Part shown: positions 1 to 5,394 of the stretch, one piece after another
How positions within the stretch are numbered: the stretch's first letter is position 1
Layout: each line of letters opens with the position of its first letter
DNA from: Candidatus Coatesiibacteriota bacterium
GTDB lineage: Bacteria > B130-G9
DNA length: 5,900 nt
Assembly (NCBI GenBank): GCA_016929465.1
Contig: JAFGIT010000092.1
Coordinates: 1 to 5,900, forward strand
Direction: 5' to 3'
Position numbers and translations under genes: made by a program
The notes under the pieces: generated by a model
Told to the model about the DNA's origin: nothing
Database searches by the model: none
The model's input: the letters and a program-made list of their open reading frames with translations, nothing else

Positions 1-451
1 ACCAGGCCTTTTCTCCATAGTAGCCGGAAATCGTCGATAGGAGCCTCTCATTCGGTTCATGATCGTGACAAACCCCAGCAGCCTGAAGGGCCAATTCAAG
101 CCAACGGTCACTCTCCTGCCCTGCCTCCTCTTTCACCATCACCAGCGCTAGAGACGCGAGATATACATTGAGTGCATCCAGCCAAGACTTGTCTTCCAGG
201 TCGCTTTCCTCGAGAGAGTCGGAGATGTATTTCTCCATTTCTGCAGCGGGCTTGAATTTTGATTCGCCGTCCCCCTCGACGAGAGAGGAGAAAAACTGAG
301 ATGGATGGACGTCATCTGGAAAAGCTGTGGAAGTAATCGGCATCTCGCTCTCATCGGCCTGCTCGGATGGGGCGGAGAGCGCAGGTGATAATAGCTGTAA
401 AGCAATCAGGAGTGTAAGGAGTGCAATCGATGAAGAGGCTATATATCTCAT
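1..451 (-). CDS. Secreted protein of unknown family, 3' end beyond the left edge
   Basis: The frame is open from an ATG at 451 to the window edge and gives 150 residues with no stop. It opens with a Sec-type signal peptide: Arg2, a hydrophobic core at about residues 8-24, and small residues around 23-27 (SPALSA). The exact cleavage site is unclear because Pro28 follows the AxA-like motif. The mature part begins acidic and Ser-rich (29-90), then becomes amphipathic helix (about 88-127, then 135-150) with a lone Cys128. These helices could be a TPR-like repeat, but I do not recognise the family. GAGG lies 8 nt upstream of the ATG, which supports this start. The preceding minus-strand gene ends 126 bp upstream, and a promoter-like sequence sits in that gap, so it is probably transcribed separately. 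Codon use and signal peptide argue that this is the real frame here. The total length is unknown. Confidence 0.8.
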   Translation of the reverse strand, partial: MRYIASSSIALLTLLIALQLLSPALSAPSEQADESEMPITSTAFPDDVHPSQFFSSLVEGDGESKFKPAAEMEKYISDSLEESDLEDKSWLDALNVYLASLALVMVKEEAGQESDRWLELALQAAGVCHDHEPNERLLSTISGYYGEKAW

Positions 452-495
452 TTCGGCAACCTCACAGTAAATTTTGGGCCAGACGTACCGAGACA

Positions 496-505
496 TCACT
501 AGTGA
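496..505. repeat. 10-bp perfect palindrome at the expected transcription start
   Basis: TCACTAGTGA is its own reverse complement. It sits immediately downstream of the -10-like box (505-510, minus strand), about where transcription of the secreted-protein gene would begin. That is a typical operator position. No regulator is encoded nearby, and a 10-bp palindrome can arise by chance. Confidence 0.35.
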
Positions 506-533
506 GTGTAGCCGGGCGCGAACGCCGCTTCAA
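505..533 (-). promoter_or_regulatory. Sigma70-like promoter for the left-edge secreted protein gene
   Basis: On the minus strand TTGAAG (528-533, four of six to TTGACA) is followed after exactly 17 bp by TACACT (505-510, four of six to TATAAT, with the conserved first, second and last bases). The predicted start near 498 would leave a leader of about 47 nt, with a Shine-Dalgarno GAGG before the ATG at 451. This is a pattern match only. The boxes are not perfect. Confidence 0.45.
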
Positions 534-541
534 GCAAAATC

Positions 542-592
542 GAGCCGGCGTGAAGACGAAACGAAGTTTATAGCTGCTTAGTCTTCCGGCTC
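542..592. repeat. Interrupted inverted repeat across the stop codon of the DUF1858 gene
   Basis: GAGCCGG (542-548) pairs with CCGGCTC (586-592), and AAGAC (553-557) pairs with GTCTT (581-585). The result is a 12-bp stem with a 4-nt bulge and a 23-nt loop containing the TAA. A competing 7-bp stem, AGCTGCT (572-578) with AGCAGCT (594-600), uses part of the same sequence. There is no T-run after either stem, so this is not a canonical intrinsic terminator. It could protect the 3' end of the mRNA or aid termination. Confidence 0.4.
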
Positions 593-1189
593 CAGCAGCT
601 TGTTAAGGTCGTCGAGTATTGGCTGGACGTCGAGGCCATGGACTTTGGCGGCCTGCTCAATGCTCTCGCCGGCGGCCGATGGGCAGGAAACGCACGCCAG
701 GCCGCGCGTAAACAGCACCTTTGCGACGTCAGGATGGACCGCCAGTGCAGTTGTGAGGGGCATATCTTTCGTAAAGCGGAATTTGCCCTCTTTCCTCAGG
801 GCATCGAATTTCATTTCAGACATAGACTTCTTGAGCTCCTCCAGCTCTTTTCGCAGACCAGCTTCGAGCCGCACGAACGAATCACTCAGACTGTCGCAAG
901 TGCGCCGCAGCTCCTTTGATTTTTTGCTGTTGCCGTAAATTAGAGTGCAGAACCAAATAAGGAGCGTGATTAATGCCGCTCCAATGATTTGAGAGGGCAA
1001 GGGAGGTAGTGTGTATCGGCGCACGTGCGGCCCCCGGTCTGAATCGACAGCTGCAGGACGGCCGCCGCCTGAAGTCCACTCCGTTTTGGCCTCGAAGCTG
1101 GTCTTGCTCTCGCCAAGAAGAATCATGAACGCAAAAATGATCCCGAATACGATCAACCATTTGACAACTGATTTCGATTTATTATTCAT
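578..1189 (-). CDS. Two-pass membrane protein with coiled coil and C-terminal DUF1858 redox-disulfide domain
   Basis: The 203-residue protein has a basic N-terminus, TM1 at about 10-27, a 38-residue loop (28-65), TM2 at about 66-86, a charged heptad-like coiled coil at 88-126, and a DUF1858 domain at about 139-198. That domain has the family hallmarks: FTKDMPL, HPDVAKVLFTRGLAC, a CxxC at Cys166/Cys169 followed by Pro-Ser-Ala-Ala, and a final LDDLN. DUF1858 (hybrid-cluster-protein-associated redox disulfide domain) is usually a free protein of about 65-75 residues. Here it is tethered to the membrane. The positive-inside rule puts coiled coil and CxxC in the cytoplasm. A role as membrane-bound thiol/disulfide or metal-sensing module is inference; no substrate can be named. 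An AGGGG Shine-Dalgarno about 7 nt upstream supports the ATG. It lies 109 bp downstream of the DUF5989 gene on the same strand, so it may be the distal gene of that operon. Confidence 0.92.
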   Translation of the reverse strand: MNNKSKSVVKWLIVFGIIFAFMILLGESKTSFEAKTEWTSGGGRPAAVDSDRGPHVRRYTLPPLPSQIIGAALITLLIWFCTLIYGNSKKSKELRRTCDSLSDSFVRLEAGLRKELEELKKSMSEMKFDALRKEGKFRFTKDMPLTTALAVHPDVAKVLFTRGLACVSCPSAAGESIEQAAKVHGLDVQPILDDLNKLLEPED

Positions 1190-1237
1190 GCCTAATCCCC
1201 TTGCAGAAATGGGTCAATCTTGCGCCCATTGTATATC

Positions 1238-1258
1238 GGGCAGACACAAGGCCTGCCC
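1238..1258. repeat. Hairpin between the DUF5989 and DUF1858 genes
   Basis: GGGCAG (1238-1243) and CTGCCC (1253-1258) can form a 6-bp GC-rich stem with a 9-nt loop in the 109-bp gap after the DUF5989 stop codon. No U-tract follows on either strand. It may be an mRNA-processing or stabilising hairpin that separates expression of the carbamoyltransferase set from the DUF1858 gene. Function is not shown. Confidence 0.4.
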
Positions 1259-1259
1259 C
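1243..1259. repeat. Short direct repeat, copy 1 (downstream of the DUF5989 gene)
   Basis: GACAC, one spacer base, then AGGCCTGCCCC (1249-1259). The same 5-bp and 11-bp blocks recur at 1495-1513 with a 3-base spacer. The copies lie in the gaps on either side of the DUF5989 gene. This copy overlaps the 3' arm of the hairpin at 1238-1258. Confidence 0.4.
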
Positions 1260-1298
1260 TAAATCAGCAGATCATGCAGCGCGAGGCGCCAGCCATAT

Positions 1299-1457
1299 CT
1301 AGAACAAAGTATAGATAAATGGCGCCAGAGCGGAGCTTTCGCCGAAGATGATGATCACTCCCATCAGGAGCAACACAAATACTATCGGCAGCAGCCAGAA
1401 TTTCTTTCTGATCCTGAGAAACTGCCAGAGCTCTTTCGCTATTCCTATCTTACCCAT
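1299..1457 (-). CDS. DUF5989 family small membrane protein
   Basis: This 52-residue gene runs from an ATG at 1457 to a TAG at 1299-1301. It has a short amphipathic N-terminus (KELWQFLRIRKKFWLLP, residues 8-24), one strong transmembrane helix at about 21-39, and a conserved ending APFIYTLF. The KELW-x-FLR-x-RKKFWLLP start and the APFIYTLF end are what I recognise as the DUF5989 signature. Members of about 50 residues occur next to carbamoyltransferase and SxtJ genes. That is exactly the setting here: SxtJ ends 81 bp upstream and the carbamoyltransferase precedes it on the same strand. GGATGAG just before the ATG is a modest ribosome-binding site. Its biochemical role is unknown; a membrane partner or stabiliser of SxtJ is a reasonable guess. 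The gene is easily missed because of its length. Confidence 0.9.
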   Translation of the reverse strand: MGKIGIAKELWQFLRIRKKFWLLPIVFVLLLMGVIIIFGESSALAPFIYTLF

Positions 1458-1494
1458 AGCTCATCCATGAATGTTTGCGTGCAATTCAATTACT

Positions 1495-1513
1495 GACACG
1501 CGAGGCCTGCCCC
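1495..1513. repeat. Short direct repeat, copy 2 (upstream of the DUF5989 gene)
   Basis: GACAC (1495-1499), gcg, then AGGCCTGCCCC (1503-1513), matching 1243-1259 except for spacer length. It lies in the 81-bp gap between the SxtJ stop and the DUF5989 start. No gene-sized repeat accompanies it. Confidence 0.4.
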
Positions 1514-1538
1514 CATACGGCGCCAATTTCGTGGGCTA

Positions 1539-1961
1539 TCAGAACTGCCTCGTGTATCGCTCAAGTCCTTCTCTCGGCGCCTCCTTCGCAATCCAGAAGC
1601 TGGTCTTTGAGGACCTGAAATCTCTGTGCAGAGGATCGCGCCCAACTAATCTCATAATAATGCCTATTGGCGTGAAAACAAGGTAGAACATCGAAGTCAG
1701 CAATAGCCGCGTCATGCACCAGCCGATTGCATGGGCTATGATCATCCATATTCTGAAGGCCGGGATGAGAGGCCTCGGCGCAGCAAGCGCTATGATAAAA
1801 ATGACTGCGGCGATACATGCGAGGACGAGGCCGACGGGCACACCCTCGGGGTAGCCGCGAATTATGTATCGAACCGTTGTCAATACGACCACCAGCGCTA
1901 GCAATACGCCGGTGAATGTCCTGAGCTGTTTGATTTCGTTACCTGTAATTTCCTTTTTCAT
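1539..1961 (-). CDS. SxtJ family membrane protein
   Basis: The 140-residue protein has hydrophobic segments at about 15-35, 41-61 and 71-105 (the last may be one long or two helices). A basic, aromatic C-terminal tail ends in GLERYTRQF. The tail pattern, with a FW-I motif (122-124) and ERY--QF at the end, together with the membrane layout, fits the SxtJ family. That family is named after an unassigned gene of the cyanobacterial saxitoxin cluster but is widespread beside carbamoyltransferases. The ATG at 1961 shares one base with the carbamoyltransferase stop (TGATG), which implies translational coupling. A TTG one codon earlier (1964) is possible but less likely. Function is unknown. Constant linkage to carbamoyltransferase and DUF5989 suggests a membrane complex that brings the enzyme to a lipid-linked or envelope acceptor. 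That last step is inference. Confidence 0.93.
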   Translation of the reverse strand: MKKEITGNEIKQLRTFTGVLLALVVVLTTVRYIIRGYPEGVPVGLVLACIAAVIFIIALAAPRPLIPAFRIWMIIAHAIGWCMTRLLLTSMFYLVFTPIGIIMRLVGRDPLHRDFRSSKTSFWIAKEAPREGLERYTRQF

Positions 1962-3775
1962 CAATCCGGCGGGAACTCCTTTTTCCAGTCGTCCGGCTCT
2001 TCCCAGGCCGGTTGCTTAGTCTTGTCCAGAATGAACGAGCCGACAGCGAGATAATCCATCCTCGTCCGCATGAAGCACCTATAAGCATCCTCGGGGGTGC
2101 AGATTATCGGCTCGCCGCGAACGTTGAACGAAGTGTTGATTATGACCGGGCAGCCGGTCAGTTTCTTGAATTCCGAAATGATAGAATGATAGAGCGGATT
2201 GTCATCCTTATCGACTGTCTGAACACGCGCGGAGTAATCGACGTGGGTGATTGCGGGCACATCGGACCGCTTCAGCCTTAGCTTATCGAGCCCAAACAGG
2301 CCCTTCGCCTGCTCGTGCTCTATGCGGCGTTTCTCTTTAACAGGAGCCACGAGCAGCATATAGGGGCTTTCGCATTCCATCTCGAAATAATCCGAGACGT
2401 CCTCACGAAGAACGGTAGGGGCGAATGGCCTGAACGACTCCCTGAACTTGATCTTCTTGTTCATGATGGTCTGCATTTCCTCGGACCTGGCATCCCCGAT
2501 GATGCTCCTTCCACCGAGAGCTCGCGGTCCGAACTCCATCCTGCCCTGGCAAAGGCCAACCACCTTCTCGCTTGCTATGAGCTTCGCTATTGCGCTCGGA
2601 AGTCCATCGGTTGGAACTCTCTCATACGCCGCGCCCTGAGCCTTCAGGAAGAGCTCGATCTCGTCGTCTGAGAAGACCGGGCCAAGCAGCGAGGCCTTCT
2701 GCGAGTCCCTTGCGCCGTCCGCCTTCCGTTCATGGCCGAGATACTGGTACCACGCGAAGAGCGCGACGCCCAGAGCGCCACCTGCGTCCCCGGCCGCGGG
2801 CTGTACCCAGATGCGATCGAATGGCCCCTCTCGCAGGATACGCCCGTTGCCAACGCAATTGAGCGCAACACCACCGGCAAGGCAGAGGTTCTCGAGGCCA
2901 GTCTCCTTCTGGACGTGGTTCGCCATCTTGAGCATGACCTCCTCCGTAACCTCCTGAACCGACCTTGCGAGGTCCATGTCACGCTGCCTGATGGGCGATT
3001 CGGGCTTTCTTGGAGGCCCGCCAAAGGCTTTGTTGAAGCGTTCATTCGTCATCGTTAGGCCAGCGCAGTAATCGAAGTAGTCCATGTTCATCACGAAAGA
3101 GCCGTCGTCGCAGACTCTGATGAGATGCTCGTAAATGAGGTCAACATATTTCGGCTCTCCGTAGGGGGCAAGTCCCATGACCTTATACTCACCGGAGTTG
3201 ACCCTGAAGCCGGTGTAGTAGGTGAACGCCGAATAGAGCAGCCCGAGCGAATGCGGGAAGTGCAGCTCCTTCAGTATCTCGACCTGGTTTCCCCTGCCAA
3301 CTCCGTAGCTCGCGGTCGCCCACTCTCCAACGCCGTCTAGAGTCAGGATAGCAGCCTCCTCGAATGGTGATGGGAAGAAAGCGCTAGCCGCGTGTGATTC
3401 GTGGTGCTCCGTGAAGAGGAGTTCACCTTCGAAGCCAAGCTCCTGCTTCAGCACATCGCGAATCCAGAGCTTCTTTGTCAGCCAGAGTGGCATCGCCTTC
3501 AAAAACGAACTGATGCCGCGCGGCGCGTATGCAAGGTACGTCTCAAGGAGCCGCTCGAATTTCAGAAACGGTTTGTCATAGAAGCCGACATAGTCCAATT
3601 CCTGCACCGATATGCCTGCATGCGCCAGGCAGTATTCGACCGCATTCTTAGGGAAATTGAAGTCGTGCTTCTTGCGAGTGAAGCGCTCTTCCTGAGCGGC
3701 CGCAACAATTTCGCCATCAATCACAAGCGCCGCTGCGCTATCGTGATAATATGCTGATATGCCAAGTATTTTCAT
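1961..3775 (-). CDS. NodU/CmcH/TobZ-type O-carbamoyltransferase
   Basis: The 604-residue protein matches the full family length. The N-terminal ASKHA/Kae1-like domain (1 to about 350) opens with KILGISAYYHDSAA. It carries the metal-binding HHESHAASAF (124-133; His124 and His128), LDGVGEW (146-152; Asp147), NSGEYKVMGLAPYG (193-206), LAGGVALNC (299-307) and AAGDAGGALG (327-336; Asp330). The C-terminal YrdC-like domain (about 395-582) has GRMEFGPRALGGRSI (411-425), FRESFRPFAP (444-453) and NTSFNVRGEPI (547-557). By analogy with TobZ, the C-terminal part makes carbamoyl-adenylate from carbamoyl phosphate and ATP, and the Fe-binding N-terminal part passes the carbamoyl group to a hydroxyl. All key motifs are intact, so it should be active. 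The acceptor is unknown, perhaps an envelope sugar. I chose the ATG at 3775 over the one at 3838: GGAAGG sits 4 nt upstream, the family start is KILGISAYYHDSA, and the extra 21 codons lie partly upstream of the -10 box. Confidence 0.97.
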   Translation of the reverse strand: MKILGISAYYHDSAAALVIDGEIVAAAQEERFTRKKHDFNFPKNAVEYCLAHAGISVQELDYVGFYDKPFLKFERLLETYLAYAPRGISSFLKAMPLWLTKKLWIRDVLKQELGFEGELLFTEHHESHAASAFFPSPFEEAAILTLDGVGEWATASYGVGRGNQVEILKELHFPHSLGLLYSAFTYYTGFRVNSGEYKVMGLAPYGEPKYVDLIYEHLIRVCDDGSFVMNMDYFDYCAGLTMTNERFNKAFGGPPRKPESPIRQRDMDLARSVQEVTEEVMLKMANHVQKETGLENLCLAGGVALNCVGNGRILREGPFDRIWVQPAAGDAGGALGVALFAWYQYLGHERKADGARDSQKASLLGPVFSDDEIELFLKAQGAAYERVPTDGLPSAIAKLIASEKVVGLCQGRMEFGPRALGGRSIIGDARSEEMQTIMNKKIKFRESFRPFAPTVLREDVSDYFEMECESPYMLLVAPVKEKRRIEHEQAKGLFGLDKLRLKRSDVPAITHVDYSARVQTVDKDDNPLYHSIISEFKKLTGCPVIINTSFNVRGEPIICTPEDAYRCFMRTRMDYLAVGSFILDKTKQPAWEEPDDWKKEFPPD

Positions 3776-3820
3776 TGAGCCTTCCGGATAAAATTTAGAT
3801 TCATTGGGAACGGATAGGCA

Positions 3821-3849
3821 ATAATAGGTTTTGTACAATCGCTATGCAA
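3821..3849 (-). promoter_or_regulatory. Sigma70-like promoter for the carbamoyltransferase operon
   Basis: On the minus strand TTGCAT (3844-3849) is followed after 17 bp by TATTAT (3821-3826, five of six to TATAAT). The start would be near 3814, giving a leader of about 39 nt with the GGAAGG ribosome-binding site at its end. The spacer holds an 8-bp palindrome, TTGTACAA (3831-3838), which could bind a regulator. A consensus TTGACA lies further upstream (3856-3861, minus strand) but has no good -10 at the right distance. This 118-bp region divides two divergent transcripts. On the plus strand TACAAT (3834-3839) might be a -10 for the small ORF, but I see no matching -35. Confidence 0.55.
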
Positions 3850-3880
3850 TAACATTGTCAATCTAAACTCAATGCCTCGA

Positions 3881-3886
3881 GGGAGG
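3881..3886 (+). promoter_or_regulatory. Strong Shine-Dalgarno that supports the 41-residue ORF
   Basis: GGGAGG lies 7 nt upstream of the ATG at 3894. It is among the clearest ribosome-binding sites in the window and is the main reason to accept so short a gene as translated. Confidence 0.7.
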
Positions 3887-3893
3887 CAAAAGA

Positions 3894-4019
3894 ATGAATA
3901 AAGAAGAGTCGAACGTACAGAGCAAGGGATATAAAGATATGCTTCTACTATTGGTGTTCATAGTTGCTTACTTGTTGCTTCAGTTGGTCATTCTACCCTA
4001 TTTTGGGGTTAGCACATGA
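3894..4019 (+). CDS. 41-residue single-pass membrane peptide, family not recognised
   Basis: The ORF runs from ATG 3894 to TGA 4017-4019. It has a polar charged N-terminus (MNKEESNVQSKGYKD, residues 1-15), one very hydrophobic helix at about 16-34, and a short tail LPYFGVST. GGGAGG 7 nt before the ATG gives strong initiation support. The layout is typical of real bacterial small membrane proteins: hydrophilic head, single helix, short conserved-looking tail after a Pro. I do not recognise a named family. It is divergent from the carbamoyltransferase across 118 bp and lies 165 bp upstream of the SGNH hydrolase on the same strand. It could be a membrane accessory of the same pathway, comparable in scale to DUF5989. 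That is inference. The main alternative is a chance ORF, which the ribosome-binding site and clean membrane profile make less likely. Confidence 0.78.
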   Translation: MNKEESNVQSKGYKDMLLLLVFIVAYLLLQLVILPYFGVST

Positions 4020-4184
4020 CTGTCCAACGCATGTAGTGTCGGGTCACGGCACGAACAGGAAAAGGACCAGAGCACATCGGGACCGGTCCAAGAAGAGATT
4101 GTTCCGCGCGATGCTGAATAGAGGTTCCGGTTGAGTGCGGCTTCGGAATTAACTAGACATTTTGCCTATTGAACCTCAGCACCG

Positions 4185-5375
4185 ATGAAGCGAGCCGCGC
4201 TAAATCTGATCCTCGTGGTGACTTCGCTCATGATCGCGGTTCTCGGGGCTGAGCTGGTTCTCCATTGGTTGATTCCCCGGCCCGGTCCTCACGAGGTCAA
4301 GCTCTTCTATGAACATGATGATCTGCTCGGATGGCATCTGATACCGAATGAGGAAGGTCTGCTGGATGACATCGAGTACTCGGTCCACAAGAAAATAAAC
4401 TCGAAGTGCTTGAGAGGGCCTGAATGGCCCTACGAGAAGCCGTCCGACAATACCTACAGGATCCTCTGCATCGGAGATTCATACTGCGAGGGCTACTCGG
4501 TCGATCTCGAGGATTTGTTCGAGGTCCAACTGGAGAGAATGCTGAACGCGGGAAGCGAGGGCACGACCTTCGAAGTCATCAACGGGGGAACTGGTGGATA
4601 CAGCACGGACCAGGAGCTTCTATTCTTCGAGACAGAAGGCTACAAGTATCATCCCGACCTGGTTGTCCTGCTCGTATATTACAATGATATTGCTGTGAAT
4701 ACGCAGAGCGACTACTGGGATACTCCCAAGCCGATGTTCGTCCTGAAGGGAAATGGAGAGCTGAACCTGACGAACGTCCCTGTGCCCAAGCCTGGCGTAC
4801 GGACAAGGTCGCTCTGGGAGTGGCTTGATTCGAATTCTCGAATCTATGGCTTTCTGGCGGACGCAATTAGCAGAATCTGGGGCAGCTGCTTCGGTGATCC
4901 GGACGAATTGCCTCCGATGCCACCCTCCTACAAGGAGTACATAGTATTTCAGCGATTCCCATCCAGGGAAAACCTCGAGGCATGGCGACTTATGAAAGCC
5001 CTCCTTAATAGGCTCAACACGAAGGTCGAGTCAGCTGGCGCAGAGCTCCTCGTGTTCTGCATCCCCTTCAAAGGGTCGGTCTACCGGGACGAGTTTGAGG
5101 GACTTGTTCGGCATTGGCGAGTTCCCAGAGAATTGTGCGATCCTGATAGATTTCGTCGTGACCTCGCTGAGGCGTGCGCCGAATCGTCGATACAGATGAT
5201 AGACCCGCAAGAGCGGTTCGAGAGAGAGGCGGCGATTCTCGGCGATGAAGGCAGAAGGCTGTACTTCCCGAACGATGACCACTGGACACCCGAGGGGAAT
5301 GATCTGGTTGCCGAGATCCTATACGACTATATCAACGGCCGCCATGCAAACCGCGTCAGAGAACAGGGAGATTAA
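4185..5375 (+). CDS. Membrane-anchored SGNH/GDSL hydrolase family protein
   Basis: The 396-residue protein starts with a signal anchor (Lys2-Arg3, hydrophobic about 5-30), so the catalytic domain should lie outside the cytoplasmic membrane. SGNH blocks are visible. Block I is ILCIGDSY (93-100; nucleophile Ser99). Block II is VINGGTGGYST (131-141; a Gly near 134-135). Block III is YYND (165-168; Asn167). Block V is DDHWTPEGN (364-372; His366 with Asp364). The D-x-HWxxxG form resembles AlgJ/AlgX-like SGNH proteins more than classical DxxH lipases. Expected chemistry is ester hydrolysis or acyl transfer on a glycan or lipid. The domain is longer than minimal SGNH enzymes, with an insertion at about 175-260. 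No Shine-Dalgarno precedes the ATG at 4185, so the start is less certain than the frame. No better alternative start is visible. SGNH genes often sit with carbamoyltransferase/SxtJ/DUF5989 sets; here it is divergent from them. The substrate is not predictable. Confidence 0.93.
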   Translation: MKRAALNLILVVTSLMIAVLGAELVLHWLIPRPGPHEVKLFYEHDDLLGWHLIPNEEGLLDDIEYSVHKKINSKCLRGPEWPYEKPSDNTYRILCIGDSYCEGYSVDLEDLFEVQLERMLNAGSEGTTFEVINGGTGGYSTDQELLFFETEGYKYHPDLVVLLVYYNDIAVNTQSDYWDTPKPMFVLKGNGELNLTNVPVPKPGVRTRSLWEWLDSNSRIYGFLADAISRIWGSCFGDPDELPPMPPSYKEYIVFQRFPSRENLEAWRLMKALLNRLNTKVESAGAELLVFCIPFKGSVYRDEFEGLVRHWRVPRELCDPDRFRRDLAEACAESSIQMIDPQERFEREAAILGDEGRRLYFPNDDHWTPEGNDLVAEILYDYINGRHANRVREQGD

Positions 5376-5394
5376 GCCAGAGCCGATATCTGCT

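Noticed and set aside
148-405. 85-codon minus-strand ORF rich in Ser, Pro and Arg
   Set aside because: It lies out of frame inside the longer open frame from 451, which has a signal peptide and ribosome-binding site; the composition is typical of a shadow ORF.
542-600. Intrinsic terminator after the DUF1858 gene
   Set aside because: Stems are present but no run of T follows on the minus strand.
600-1262. Plus-strand and alternative minus-strand ORFs over the DUF1858 gene
   Set aside because: The minus-strand frame 578-1189 has recognisable TM segments and a DUF1858 domain; the others have no domain and no ribosome-binding site.
1962-1964. TTG start for SxtJ one codon before the ATG
   Set aside because: The ATG at 1961 forms a standard TGATG overlap with the upstream stop; a TTG next to an ATG is less likely.
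2012-3757. Several plus-strand ORFs of 60-120 codons opposite the carbamoyltransferase, and one 133-codon minus-strand ORF
   Set aside because: They are shadows of a highly conserved full-length enzyme gene, low-complexity and Arg-rich.
1539-3838. Saxitoxin-type toxin biosynthesis suggested by the SxtJ name
   Set aside because: SxtJ is only a family name. No sxtA-like polyketide synthase, amidinotransferase or other toxin-pathway gene is present, and SxtJ with carbamoyltransferase is widespread in non-producers.
4080-4089. Palindrome GGACCGGTCC in the 165-bp gap before the SGNH gene, and a weak TTGAGT-17-TAGACA promoter match further on
   Set aside because: The palindrome is short and isolated, and the promoter boxes match too poorly (four and three of six) to report as a feature.
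4200-5289. Minus-strand ORFs opposite the SGNH hydrolase
   Set aside because: No family signals or initiation sites; the plus-strand frame carries all SGNH blocks.
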